The position numbers and the translations under genes were made by a program. Under the pieces are notes generated by a model. That model saw nothing but the letters and a program-made list of their open reading frames with translations. It was not told the origin of the DNA and ran no database searches. Shown piece by piece: positions 1-8,602 of a stretch of DNA of 64,000 bases (its first letter is position 1; each line of letters starts with the position of its first letter). The stretch is from an uncultured Pelagibacteraceae bacterium (GTDB taxonomy: Bacteria > Pseudomonadota > Alphaproteobacteria > Pelagibacterales > Pelagibacteraceae): NCBI GenBank assembly GCA_902532565.1, contig CACAIR010000004.1, forward strand, positions 1 to 64,000. The letters are read 5' to 3'.

Positions 1-132
1 CCAGCCAATCCATATAATTATAGCAATAATAACTAGTATACCTTCACTAGATCCAGCACCAGGGTAAACAGCACCAACAACTTCTTCAGCTGGTTTGTTA
101 AGGTGATCTATCCAGTTTGTAACTGTAGCCAT
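1..132 (-). CDS. Small membrane protein downstream of amt (partial, C-terminus outside window)
   Basis: The minus strand reads an open frame of 44 codons from ATG at 132 to the window edge. It starts MATVTNWIDHLNKP and enters a hydrophobic stretch (GILVIIAIIIWIGW) typical of one membrane helix. It begins 12 bases after the amt stop and has a near-perfect ribosome binding site (AGGAGG, 6 bases before ATG), so it is almost certainly translated and co-transcribed with amt. I do not recognise the family. Its position suggests an accessory protein of the transporter, but that is inference only. The C-terminus is not visible. Confidence 0.6.
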   Translation of the reverse strand, partial: MATVTNWIDHLNKPAEEVVGAVYPGAGSSEGILVIIAIIIWIGW

Positions 133-144
133 ATTATTCCTCCT

Positions 145-1545
145 TTACCTGGTTGCAGATAAAACTGCTTTTTCATCATCTTTAGCAGTTTCCATTATTT
201 CATAGTCTAGTCCAGCTATCTCTACTTCACGAGGGATTCTTAATTTACCCATACCGTGTAATATCTTAGCTATGACATAGCCTGGTATTAGTCCAAGAAC
301 AACAAACATTATAATTGCTCCTATAAACATACCTAAAGGATTTATAGCTGCATATGTTGTTCCATCCCACATTGCACCAACACTGTAACCAGATGATGGA
401 TAACCATTTAAGACAAAACCACATATTACTAGTCCAACAAATCCAGCATAACCGTGTACCGCTACTGCACCGACTGCATCATCAATTTTGAACTTACGTT
501 CAACCCAGTAATGTAGTTTGTAAGCAATCACAACACCGATCATACCTATGATCATTGATTGAATTGGATGATATAAATCATTTCCGGCAGACGCACATAT
601 AATTCCTGCTAGCCCACTAGAATATGTCCAGAAAGGATCACCCTTAGCAATTACATAACCTGCTAATAAACCACCTGATAATGACATCAAGAAATTCATT
701 GTAATACCACTAAGTGTAGTAGGAGTTACATAAATGTTAGTAGCCGTCCAATAAGATATACCTTCCATACCGTATTCTGGTCCAAGATCATAAATTGGGA
801 TATTACAAGCAGCATAGAAACCCCAAAATCCAGTATAAATTAGGAACAGTCCAATTGTTACTAACCAAGGATTTCTTGGTCCTATATTTCTTGGCTCACC
901 ACTTGATGAAAATTTTCCAATTCTTGGTCCTAAAACCATTAGAACACCAAGCGCAAATCCGCCTGCTATAGCGTGAATTACTCCTGATGCATATGCATCA
1001 TGGTATCCTAAAATTTTAAGCATCCATCCATCAAAGTGCCATCCCCATGCAGCATCAATCGTCCAGAATACTGAACCTATTGCAATCGCTAAAATTCCAA
1101 ATGCAAAAGTTGTAATTCTTTCGATAATTGCTCCAGAAACGATGGAAGCAGCTGTCCAAGAAAATAAAAGGAAAGCTGCCCAGAAAACACCAGATATATG
1201 GTCTCCTAGGTTGATCGCCATTAATTCACTTGTAGCTGTATACCATGTAGCACTAAATGCAGAATCATCTGTAACTAGCGCAGCACTTTCATTCATTATT
1301 GATGGTGCTAATCCCGGTCCTGTCGGGAAAGCCCAGTAAATCCACCAACCGAATAAAAACCAAGTTACTGTTACTAAAGGTATCAGCATCGTGTTTTTCA
1401 TAAGAGTATGTTGATGGTGTTTGTATCGAGAAGCTCCAACTTCATACATACAGAAACCGACGTGAATCAAAAACATCAGTACCACTGTTACCCAGTAGTA
1501 AAATTCTGTAAATATAGTAGTAAGAGCACCTAACTGATCAGTCAT
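145..1545 (-). CDS. amt: Amt-family ammonium or methylammonium transporter
   Basis: A 466-aa polytopic membrane protein of the Amt/MEP/Rh family, which moves ammonium or methylammonium across the inner membrane. About 11 hydrophobic segments can be read. The twin pore histidines are present as H191 (in GVIHAIAGG) and H364 (in AVHGYAGFVG). The first motif departs from the usual DFAGG-VVHI form (here DAYASGVIHAI), so this is a divergent paralogue. A GGAGAG ribosome site precedes the ATG. It lies downstream of the mgs/gmaS genes on the same strand and directly before a small membrane gene. The setting next to methylamine-assimilation genes suggests a role in methylammonium uptake or recapture of released ammonium; the substrate is not shown by sequence. 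Confidence 0.9.
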   Translation of the reverse strand: MTDQLGALTTIFTEFYYWVTVVLMFLIHVGFCMYEVGASRYKHHQHTLMKNTMLIPLVTVTWFLFGWWIYWAFPTGPGLAPSIMNESAALVTDDSAFSATWYTATSELMAINLGDHISGVFWAAFLLFSWTAASIVSGAIIERITTFAFGILAIAIGSVFWTIDAAWGWHFDGWMLKILGYHDAYASGVIHAIAGGFALGVLMVLGPRIGKFSSSGEPRNIGPRNPWLVTIGLFLIYTGFWGFYAACNIPIYDLGPEYGMEGISYWTATNIYVTPTTLSGITMNFLMSLSGGLLAGYVIAKGDPFWTYSSGLAGIICASAGNDLYHPIQSMIIGMIGVVIAYKLHYWVERKFKIDDAVGAVAVHGYAGFVGLVICGFVLNGYPSSGYSVGAMWDGTTYAAINPLGMFIGAIIMFVVLGLIPGYVIAKILHGMGKLRIPREVEIAGLDYEIMETAKDDEKAVLSATR

Positions 1546-1614
1546 ATTCTCTCTCCATATTAGTTTTTGAAACCCTATAAAATTTCAGAGGGTGTGACAA
1601 ATGAAACAATCATC

Positions 1615-1642
1615 TAAAACCTAATATTGACAGTAGGTTTTA
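1615..1642. other. Hairpin between the mgs operon end and amt
   Basis: A perfect 9-bp inverted repeat (TAAAACCTA and TAGGTTTTA, 10-base loop) lies between the last mgs-operon gene and amt. On the minus strand it is not followed by a clear T-run, so it is a weak terminator at best, and it could equally be part of the amt leader. Downstream on the minus strand, TTGTCA and TATAGG spaced 15 bases apart (about 1602-1576) could be an amt promoter; that is only suggestive. Confidence 0.35.
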
Positions 1643-1669
1643 AAAAATAATCAACTTTAGATTGTGTAA

Positions 1670-2080
1670 TTAAAATTTTAGGTAAGCTTTTTTTAAATCA
1701 ACAAGTGGGTGTTTTGGTGACATTTGGAATTTAACCAAAAGTTCTCTAGCAATCATATCTCTATCTTGTTGATTATTTGGTAATTTTATTGATTTGGGTA
1801 TTGTAACCCAACCATTTGCATTCCTACAAAATACTGCAGGTCTTCCTTCTTCATATCCCATGTGAACATCCTCTAACCAATTTAAATCATCCCACCCCAT
1901 TGCCTCAACATATTTTTTTAGAAAAGGAGTTATTTTAGTATAGTCTGGAAGAAGATTAACATCATATCTATAACCAATTGATTGACCAATCATCTTCTCT
2001 CTTGCTGTTTCTTTTTTCTTACCTAATTGTTGATCTTTAAGAGTTATTGATTTTGATATTTTCTTTTTTTTTTTAGCCAT
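1670..2080 (-). CDS. Unknown lysine-rich protein in the mgs operon
   Basis: A 136-aa protein with a very basic N-terminus (MAKKKKKISK) and a mixed soluble remainder with several Trp and Gly residues. It has no signal peptide or membrane segment. It starts 8 bases after the stop of mgsC on the same strand, so it is probably the last gene of the gmaS-mgsABC transcript. I do not recognise a domain. The MAKKKKK start resembles that of the neighbouring mgsC product (MAKKKIKKKAKG), which may reflect shared expression or a local duplication of the start region. A function tied to N-methylglutamate synthase is inferred from position only. Confidence 0.75.
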   Translation of the reverse strand: MAKKKKKISKSITLKDQQLGKKKETAREKMIGQSIGYRYDVNLLPDYTKITPFLKKYVEAMGWDDLNWLEDVHMGYEEGRPAVFCRNANGWVTIPKSIKLPNNQQDRDMIARELLVKFQMSPKHPLVDLKKAYLKF

Positions 2081-2088
2081 AATTATAT

Positions 2089-3492
2089 TTAAATTTTATG
2101 ATAGTTATCAACACCAACTGTGTAGTTAGTTCCAGCCAATGGAACTTTTGCTAAAGCTGATGCTTCTGAAGTTAAAGCAGCTAAATCTTCAGGCTCTAGA
2201 GAGTGTATATTTGTTTTACCACAAGCTCTTGCTAAAAGTTGAGCCTCTAATGTCATCGAGTGAAGATAATTATAAACTCTTAATGCTGCATCATCAGGAT
2301 TTAATCTTGCTCTTAATTTAGGATCTTGAGTAGCTACACCAACCGGGCAACGTCCAGTATGACAGTGATAACATTCACCTGCTTTCACACCCATCTCTTT
2401 TTCAAAATCAGCCTCTGGAATGTCTTTATTACAGTTCAAAGCAATCATTGATCCAGTACCAATTGCTATTGCATCAGCACCTAAAGCTAAAGCTTTTGCC
2501 ATATCAGCGCCATCCCTTATTCCTCCAGCATATATCAGTGTTACTTTTCCAGTTTTACCAACATCATCTATCGCTCTTCTTGCCTCTCTGATTGCTGCAA
2601 TACCAGGAATTCCAGTATTTGCTGCTGCAATGTGAGGTCCTGCTCCTGTTGAGCCTTCCATTCCATCTAAATAAATAGAGTCGGGATCACATTTGGCAGC
2701 CATACGCACATCATCATAAACTTTAGAAGCGCCAAGCTTTAATTGAATTGGAACTTTATTTTTTGTCAGTTGTCTTAACTCCTCAACTTTTAAAGCTAAA
2801 TCATCAGGACCTAACCAGTCCGGATGTCTTGCAGGTGATCTTTGGTCAATTCCAGATGGCAATGATCTCATCTCTGCAACTTGATCAGTAACTTTTTGGC
2901 CCATTAAATGTCCACCCATACCAACTTTTTGACCCTGTCCAATAAAAACTTCGATACCATCAGCTAACTGTGCATGGTGAGGATTAAATCCATATCTTGA
3001 TTGAATACATTGATAATACCATTTTTCTGAATATCTTCTTTCATCTGGTATCATACCACCTTCACCAGAACATGTTGCACTCCCAGCCATTGTAGCCCCT
3101 CTTGCTAAAGCAGTTTTCGCTTCATAAGAAAGTGCACCAAAACTCATTCCAGTAATATAAACAGGAATGTCTAATTCAATTGGATTTTCACACCTTGGTC
3201 CAATTACAGTTTTAGTTTCACATTTTTCTCTGTAACCCTCAATTACAAATCTAGTTAACGTTCCAGGTAAAAAAACTAAATCATCAAAAGTAGGAATTTT
3301 TTTCATTAATGCCATTCCTCGCATTCTGTATCTTCCCAATTGAGATTTTATATGAATGTCGTCTATAACCTCTGGAGTAAAAATAGCATTATGACCTAGT
3401 AGGCTTTTATTTCTTTTTCCTTCTTCATATTTGTGTACATCTGCTTTTCCACCAACTCCTTTTGCTTTTTTTTTAATTTTTTTCTTAGCCAT
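2089..3492 (-). CDS. mgsC: N-methylglutamate synthase subunit C (glutamate synthase-like FMN/Fe-S subunit)
   Basis: A 467-aa protein matching the FMN-binding barrel of glutamate synthase. Visible marks are TGMSFGALSYEAK, the strongly conserved GEGGM segment, the phosphate-binding part IYAGGIRDGADMAKALALGADA, and a cysteine cluster CYHCHTGRCPVGVATQD that in the family binds a 3Fe-4S centre. In the N-methylglutamate pathway this subunit joins methylamine, from gamma-glutamylmethylamide, to 2-oxoglutarate to give N-methylglutamate. It overlaps the mgsB stop by one base (TAATG) and has a GGGAG ribosome site. The split into three genes (mgsA, mgsB, mgsC) is characteristic of this enzyme rather than ordinary GltB. 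Cytoplasmic. Confidence 0.9.
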   Translation of the reverse strand: MAKKKIKKKAKGVGGKADVHKYEEGKRNKSLLGHNAIFTPEVIDDIHIKSQLGRYRMRGMALMKKIPTFDDLVFLPGTLTRFVIEGYREKCETKTVIGPRCENPIELDIPVYITGMSFGALSYEAKTALARGATMAGSATCSGEGGMIPDERRYSEKWYYQCIQSRYGFNPHHAQLADGIEVFIGQGQKVGMGGHLMGQKVTDQVAEMRSLPSGIDQRSPARHPDWLGPDDLALKVEELRQLTKNKVPIQLKLGASKVYDDVRMAAKCDPDSIYLDGMEGSTGAGPHIAAANTGIPGIAAIREARRAIDDVGKTGKVTLIYAGGIRDGADMAKALALGADAIAIGTGSMIALNCNKDIPEADFEKEMGVKAGECYHCHTGRCPVGVATQDPKLRARLNPDDAALRVYNYLHSMTLEAQLLARACGKTNIHSLEPEDLAALTSEASALAKVPLAGTNYTVGVDNYHKI

Positions 3493-4346
3493 TATATTGC
3501 TCCCTTCTTTTCAGTAGGCTCTAAATTATCATAGTTCCAAAGTTTTTTACCTGCTACTATCTTTTTCATTTTACTAACATCAAATTTTTCACCAATCTCA
3601 GCAACTCTTAATTTTCTTTTAAGCCATTCTTGGTCGCTTTTAGTTAATTCAGCATCTACAGCATCACTACCATATGATCCAATTTCACCACCTACGAAAA
3701 TTGTCCCATCATACATAGAATCACCTAAATTTATCCCAACATTTCCTAAAATTATAATTCTGCCTCTTTGCATCATGAAACCTGTAAATGCTCCAGCATC
3801 ACCGCCAATAATGATAGTACCACCTTTCATATCAATACCAGTTCTTGCGCCTACGCTTCCTTTACAAATAAGATCTCCACCTCTTATAGCTGCACCAAAA
3901 CATGATCCAGCATTTTTTTCTATTACCACTTTACCAGCCATTAGATTTTCAGCACATGACCATCCAACTCTTCCATTTATTCTTACTATTGGACCATCGC
4001 ACGAACCCATTCCAAAATATCCTAAACTTCCTTCAAAAATTAAATTTAATTTATTGAGTATACCCACTCCCAAACTGTGTTTACCCTGTGGGTTTTTAAT
4101 AACTATTGTCCCATATCCTTGACTCATTAAATTATCAATTTCTTTGTTGGCTTCTGGAGCAGTCATATCTTTCACATCAAGTTCTGTTCTTTTATTAAAG
4201 TTTACATCGTGGGTACCAAAATAATAAAAATTTTCAGCCTCATCTGGGTTAAAAAACTTTTGCTGAGTTCTTCCTGTTAAGACTTCAGAATGCATACCCA
4301 TTGATTGGGCTTTTGATTTTTTAGATACGGTTTTTAAATTTGCCAT
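3492..4346 (-). CDS. mgsB: N-methylglutamate synthase subunit B (GXGXG beta-helix domain)
   Basis: A 284-aa protein whose centre (about residues 90-230) is a run of glycine-rich turns such as GSVGARTGIDMKGG and GGDAGAFTGF. This is the right-handed beta-helix (GXGXG) seen at the C-terminus of glutamate synthase and in FwdC. In the three-subunit synthase it links the amidotransferase and FMN subunits. It overlaps the end of mgsA by 13 bases and the start of mgsC by one base, so the three are translationally coupled. Nothing suggests degeneration. Confidence 0.88.
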   Translation of the reverse strand: MANLKTVSKKSKAQSMGMHSEVLTGRTQQKFFNPDEAENFYYFGTHDVNFNKRTELDVKDMTAPEANKEIDNLMSQGYGTIVIKNPQGKHSLGVGILNKLNLIFEGSLGYFGMGSCDGPIVRINGRVGWSCAENLMAGKVVIEKNAGSCFGAAIRGGDLICKGSVGARTGIDMKGGTIIIGGDAGAFTGFMMQRGRIIILGNVGINLGDSMYDGTIFVGGEIGSYGSDAVDAELTKSDQEWLKRKLRVAEIGEKFDVSKMKKIVAGKKLWNYDNLEPTEKKGAI

Positions 4347-5278
4347 ACTTTAACCTCCCCATCGAATGGATCATATGTATTAATTTCTTGAGGTAGAACT
4401 GATCTTATAGCTATTTCCTCCGAACCCATTGCTACCAAATCATCTGACTCATAAAGGACCAAGGGCTTTGCAGCCATCGTATCTTTTGCCATACCCAAAG
4501 AGTCTTTTGTAGCAACAAAATAAGTAAATACTCCATCCAAACCTGTAAGAGACTCTTTCATTCCTTCTTCTAAAGATGCCCCATCTCTCATTTTTTCAGC
4601 TAAATAAACAGCAATTAGCTCAGAGTCACATTCTGACATAAATCTCATACCTTTGTTTTCTAAAGCTCTTCTATTATTCCAATAATTAGTTAGTTGACCA
4701 TTGTGAACTACTGATACATCACTGAATGGGTAGCCCCAAAAAGGGTGAGCAGATTTAATATCTACCCCAGATTCAGTTGCCATCCTCGCGTGTCCAATAG
4801 CATGAGTTCCAACAACTTTATCTAAGTTATATCTATCACAAACCATTTTAGCGTTTCCAAGATCTTTAATTACCTCTAAAGATTTGCCCATTGATAGTAT
4901 TTCAACTCCTGGAATACTCTCTATTCTTTGAGAAAAATCTAATAAATCTTTTGTATTGTAATCAATTTCATATCTTAGTGAATATGGAAGAGTTCTTTCT
5001 TCTTTTACTATTTTAGCTCCAATCTCAGCTAAAGTTTGGTCTACAATTTTTTTTCTTTCATCATAAACTGATATGTCTTCAACTACTGATGAACTTCCTT
5101 CACCTACATTCTCTCCAACTTTAAAACGCATTATAAAATTTTTTCCATCTGTATCACCATACAAAGCGTAGCCAGTTGAATCCTCTCCTCTATGTTTTAA
5201 TGCCTGTAGCATTCCCTGCAATTCACTTCCAACATTTGAGGATTTACCTCTGTGTATTAATCCAGCAATTCCGCACAT
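4334..5278 (-). CDS. mgsA: N-methylglutamate synthase subunit A (class II glutamine amidotransferase)
   Basis: A 314-aa class II (Ntn) amidotransferase domain. The frame is open 30 codons further upstream, but the start is placed at ATG 5278 because the product must begin MCGIAGLI, with Cys2 becoming the N-terminal nucleophile after Met removal. The longer form would bury it and overlap gmaS. Other family marks are HRGEDSTGYALY, GHARMATES and VVHNGQLTNY. It is the amide-hydrolysing subunit acting with mgsB and mgsC, taking gamma-glutamylmethylamide as amide donor. It lies 23 bases after gmaS, its substrate supplier. Confidence 0.9.
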   Translation of the reverse strand: MCGIAGLIHRGKSSNVGSELQGMLQALKHRGEDSTGYALYGDTDGKNFIMRFKVGENVGEGSSSVVEDISVYDERKKIVDQTLAEIGAKIVKEERTLPYSLRYEIDYNTKDLLDFSQRIESIPGVEILSMGKSLEVIKDLGNAKMVCDRYNLDKVVGTHAIGHARMATESGVDIKSAHPFWGYPFSDVSVVHNGQLTNYWNNRRALENKGMRFMSECDSELIAVYLAEKMRDGASLEEGMKESLTGLDGVFTYFVATKDSLGMAKDTMAAKPLVLYESDDLVAMGSEEIAIRSVLPQEINTYDPFDGEVKVWQI

Positions 5279-5301
5279 ATGCTTTTCCTCTCTAATATTT
5301 A

Positions 5302-6771
5302 CTATGGTAAACAATCTAGATAAGTATCTAGATCCCATTGAGTTGTAGCACCTAAAAACTTTTCCCATTCGTCATTTTTATACCAATGAAATATTTTATA
5401 CATTTCATCTGGCATAGCTGATTGAATCACTTTATCTTCAGAAAGTCGTTCAAGCGCTTCACCTAGACTTAAAGGTAATTTTTGAACACTTTTACCAGCT
5501 TTTTGAGCTTCATAAATATTTCTAGATTCAGGTTTGCCCGGATCAATTTTATTTGAAATTCCATCATCAAAAGCTTTTAATAGTGCCGCACCCATTAAAT
5601 AAGGGTTATGCATAGAGTCTACCGATCTATACTCAAATCTACCTGGAGCAGAAACTCTTAAACCACAAGTTCTATTTTGATATCCCCAGTCAGCATAAAC
5701 TGGTGCCCAAAAACCTTGGTCCCACAATCTTCTGTATGAGTTTACAGTTGATGATCCTATAGCAGTTAAGGCCGGTAAATGTTTCATTACACCTCCAATA
5801 GATTGTAATCCAACTTTTCCTGGTAATTGTACATCTTTAGTATCTGGCATAAATGTATTTGTTCCACCTTGAACATAAGTAAATACTTCATCAACGCCCG
5901 GTAAAGATTTATGTCCTAATTTATTTAAGACATCTTTTCCTCCTTTCCATAGAGACATATTGGTATGACAACCACTAGCAGAAACACCCATAAAAGGTTT
6001 TGTCATGAAACAAGCGATCAAACCGTGTTCTCTTGCTACTTGTGCACAAATTTGTCTGTAAGTTGAAAGTCTATCGGCATTTCTTAATACATCGTCAAAC
6101 ATCCAGTTTAATTCCAGTTGGCCTGGGGCATCTTCATGATCGCCTTGAATCATATCAAGACCCATTGCATTTGCGTATTCAATAACTTTCATAAATACTG
6201 GTCTTAATGACTCAAACTGATCTATGTGATAACAAAATGGTTTTGAAAACCCTTTCCCTGTAGGAGTACCATCTTCATTTTTAGTTAACCACATCATCTC
6301 AGGTTCTGTACCAACTCTCATTTGATAACCATGTTTTTTCTTAAATTCTTCAGCAATAATTCTTAAATTTCCTCTACAGTCAGAAGTTAAATGTCCACCT
6401 GGATTTTCTCTTTCTTCTCTATTTCTAAAACAAGTGCAATAAACTCTTGCTACCTTTTTGTCCCAAGGTAATTGAACAAACGTTTCTGGGTCGGGTATAC
6501 CAACTAACTCTTTAGCTTCTGGACCATAACCGATGTAATTATTGTGACGATCTAAAAATAAATTTGCAGTCGCTCCATAAACTAATTGAAATCCTTTTTC
6601 AGCAGTTCTTTCCCAATGATCTGCTGGAATACCTTTACCAACAATTCTTCCAGTAACGGAGATAAATTGAAAGTATATGTAAGTTATTCCTAACTCATTA
6701 ATTTTTTCTCTAACTTTTTTTATTAATTTTGCTCTTCCTGGTTGGTTAACGTGTTTTTCTAGATCTGTCAT
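5302..6771 (-). CDS. gmaS: Gamma-glutamylmethylamide synthetase (glutamine synthetase family)
   Basis: A 489-aa glutamine-synthetase-fold enzyme that ligates methylamine to glutamate with ATP. Visible GS marks include the metal-binding GTEPEM segment, GDHEDAPGQLELNW, and the ATP-binding KPFMGVSASGCHTNMSLW, a form typical of the GmaS/GlnT clade rather than GlnA. The C-terminal arginine region RVSAPGRFEYRSVDSMHNPY is also present. It has a GAGGGG ribosome site. It is followed by mgsA, mgsB and mgsC, which consume its product. GlnT-like glutamine synthetase activity is the alternative, but the context makes methylamine the likely substrate. Confidence 0.9.
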   Translation of the reverse strand: MTDLEKHVNQPGRAKLIKKVREKINELGITYIYFQFISVTGRIVGKGIPADHWERTAEKGFQLVYGATANLFLDRHNNYIGYGPEAKELVGIPDPETFVQLPWDKKVARVYCTCFRNREERENPGGHLTSDCRGNLRIIAEEFKKKHGYQMRVGTEPEMMWLTKNEDGTPTGKGFSKPFCYHIDQFESLRPVFMKVIEYANAMGLDMIQGDHEDAPGQLELNWMFDDVLRNADRLSTYRQICAQVAREHGLIACFMTKPFMGVSASGCHTNMSLWKGGKDVLNKLGHKSLPGVDEVFTYVQGGTNTFMPDTKDVQLPGKVGLQSIGGVMKHLPALTAIGSSTVNSYRRLWDQGFWAPVYADWGYQNRTCGLRVSAPGRFEYRSVDSMHNPYLMGAALLKAFDDGISNKIDPGKPESRNIYEAQKAGKSVQKLPLSLGEALERLSEDKVIQSAMPDEMYKIFHWYKNDEWEKFLGATTQWDLDTYLDCLP

Positions 6772-6843
6772 AATCCCCTCTGTTAAGAATTTTTAAGTTC
6801 AAAAAAGGTAACTGAAAAAAAAACGTATGTCTACTTAGATCAA

Positions 6844-8190
6844 CTAACTCCAGGGAAATGGACTGTTCGAAGTAGGGTGTAATTCTCCCTTCTCGTAACG
6901 GTTGAATCTAAATGGTTTCAGCAAATCACTCTCTTGTCCTAAAATTTCTTTAGCAACTAATTCTCCAACCCCAATCATTTTATATCCGTGATTGGCATCA
7001 GCTATCATGTAAACGTTTTCTAAAAATCTATCAAAAATTGGAAAAGAGTCTGGTGTCATACATCCAAGTCCTCCTGAAGGTCCTTTTCGATATAAATCTG
7101 ATTTACCTTCAAATCTTTTTTGACAATGAGCAAGAGCCGAGCACCACATGTCATTAAAAGCCTCGGTTGTTTGGTATTCTGGTGAATCTATTCCATAAGG
7201 GTCAACATTTACTTCATCAAAATGTTTTTTTACTATATAAGGAGATGTCCCACCTTGAACTCCTAAACCTTCAATATCAGGTTTATAATAAATCCCCCAA
7301 ATTTTATCTGTAATTAATTTTTTTGTTTTATCTGAATATAATGGAGATGTTGAGTCAACGTGAATTACGGGAGGAGCTTTGCCGTTATTCATCTTTAAAA
7401 AGTCTGGTTCAACCCCAATCACACCCTCTTGCAACATCCAGTAAGTCCACATATCTGTTGTATGCATTTTACCATCTTTACCTTTAATGTTTGCAATTTT
7501 TGGAAGTTCAAGCATATTCCAAAAATCTCTAGCCCAAGGTCCTGCTCCAATAACTACTTGTTCGCAATCAATTGTACCTTGGTTTGTTTCAACACCAGTT
7601 ACTGCTTTACTATTGCTTCCTCTTTTAAATCCATTTACTTTGACACCTTTAATAACTTGAACACCATTTGTAGTAGATTTATTTTCAAGAGCCTTAATAG
7701 AATCTTTATTAAATGCATAACCACCTTTTTTTTCATGTAGGATTGAAGTAATTCCTTGAGCTTGCCAATCATCAAAAATACCTTTCATATAATTCATGCA
7801 GTCTTTTTCTCCTTCAATAAACTCTGAATCATAACCAATAGCTCTTTGTTGCTTATAAATCGATGCAACATCCTCGTGCATTATTTCGGGTGATATTTGT
7901 AAATATCCCACTGCATTGTATTTAAATGCTTCTGGATCGCTCTCCCAAACTGAAACTGAATGAGCCATTAGTTCTCTCATCGCTGGCTGAAAATAGTTAT
8001 TTCTGATTACACCACAAGCTATTCCGCTAGCACCAGCTGCAATATCTTTTTTTTCTAAAACGACAATGTCTCCTGGATTTTTATAAGTTTCAGATAATTT
8101 CCAAGCTGTGCTTAATCCGTGAATACCGCCACCGATTATTACTACTTTTGCTTTTGTCGGTAATGACATACTTACATCTTTATTTTTCAT
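6844..8190 (-). CDS. FAD-dependent oxidoreductase of the DAO/sarcosine oxidase beta type, substrate unknown
   Basis: A 448-aa protein with an N-terminal dinucleotide fold (VVIIGGGIHGLSTAWKL, about residues 15-31), an acidic second-strand end (VVLEKKDIAAGASG) and a C-terminal FAD-contacting segment (GGLGCMTPDSFPIFDRF then ADANHGYKMIGVG). This is the DAO fold of sarcosine, dimethylglycine and N-methyl amino acid oxidising enzymes. It sits between gmaS and the marR-tdm pair on the same strand, exactly between the enzymes that release dimethylamine and consume methylamine. No DMA monooxygenase gene set is visible in the window, so this is a candidate for a secondary-amine oxidation step. Translation may start at residue 1 or 8 (Met). 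The exact substrate is unproven. Confidence 0.85.
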   Translation of the reverse strand: MKNKDVSMSLPTKAKVVIIGGGIHGLSTAWKLSETYKNPGDIVVLEKKDIAAGASGIACGVIRNNYFQPAMRELMAHSVSVWESDPEAFKYNAVGYLQISPEIMHEDVASIYKQQRAIGYDSEFIEGEKDCMNYMKGIFDDWQAQGITSILHEKKGGYAFNKDSIKALENKSTTNGVQVIKGVKVNGFKRGSNSKAVTGVETNQGTIDCEQVVIGAGPWARDFWNMLELPKIANIKGKDGKMHTTDMWTYWMLQEGVIGVEPDFLKMNNGKAPPVIHVDSTSPLYSDKTKKLITDKIWGIYYKPDIEGLGVQGGTSPYIVKKHFDEVNVDPYGIDSPEYQTTEAFNDMWCSALAHCQKRFEGKSDLYRKGPSGGLGCMTPDSFPIFDRFLENVYMIADANHGYKMIGVGELVAKEILGQESDLLKPFRFNRYEKGELHPTSNSPFPWS

Positions 8191-8206
8191 GCGACGTAAA
8201 TATATA

Positions 8207-8228
8207 ATTTTTTATATATATAAAAAAT
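8207..8228. promoter_or_regulatory. 22-bp AT-only palindrome between marR-like gene and FAD oxidoreductase
   Basis: ATTTTTTATA and TATAAAAAAT form a perfect inverted repeat with a two-base centre in the 61-base gap. It could be an operator for the neighbouring MarR-type regulator, or a weak AT hairpin. The region is extremely AT-rich, so chance is a real possibility. Confidence 0.3.
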
Positions 8229-8251
8229 ATAAGTAATAATTTTTTTACTAA

Positions 8252-8602
8252 TTAAAAACTCAAATGTTTAAGGGTTTCAAGATATTGATTAAATTCTTGA
8301 ATAAATGAAACGCTGGGCTTTATATGTTTTTTTCTTTGATCATCTGAAGTTTTTTCTAAGAAAAAGAAACCTTTTTCACAAGCTTCATTTATCATCAAAG
8401 CAGATTTAGGACGCGATGTTTTAAATAATTTCGTTTTTAATTCTTCCACAGTTAGTTTCTCTTTGTATTTATAAGCATGCATTACTAACAGCATCATATG
8501 ATAATGAGATGGTGATTTTCTAAAAAAATAGTTACTGGATGTATGAGATAACTTCATTTGATCCTCCCAAAATTCTAACAAATCTTTTGTAGTTTTTGGC
8601 AT
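8252..8602 (-). CDS. MarR-type winged-helix transcriptional regulator
   Basis: A 116-aa protein with the layout of a compact MarR regulator. It has an N-terminal helical part, a helix-turn-helix region (about residues 53-80: LTVEELKTKLFKTSRPKSAL) and a wing signature (TSDDQRKKHIKPS) corresponding to the D-x-R motif of MarR wings. Its ATG overlaps the tdm stop by one base (TAATG), so it is translationally coupled to TMAO demethylase and probably controls the methylamine genes. The ligand is unknown. It is shorter than typical MarR proteins (about 140-150 aa), lacking part of the dimerisation helices. Confidence 0.7.
   Translation of the reverse strand: MPKTTKDLLEFWEDQMKLSHTSSNYFFRKSPSHYHMMLLVMHAYKYKEKLTVEELKTKLFKTSRPKSALMINEACEKGFFFLEKTSDDQRKKHIKPSVSFIQEFNQYLETLKHLSF

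Noticed and set aside
5279-5368. Upstream in-frame extension of mgsA giving a 344-aa protein
   Set aside because: The catalytic Cys must follow the initiator Met (MCGIAGLI), and the longer form overlaps gmaS.
7429-7740. 103-codon frame on the plus strand opposite the FAD oxidoreductase
   Set aside because: It runs antisense to a well-supported gene, and its composition is that of a reverse-complemented coding frame.
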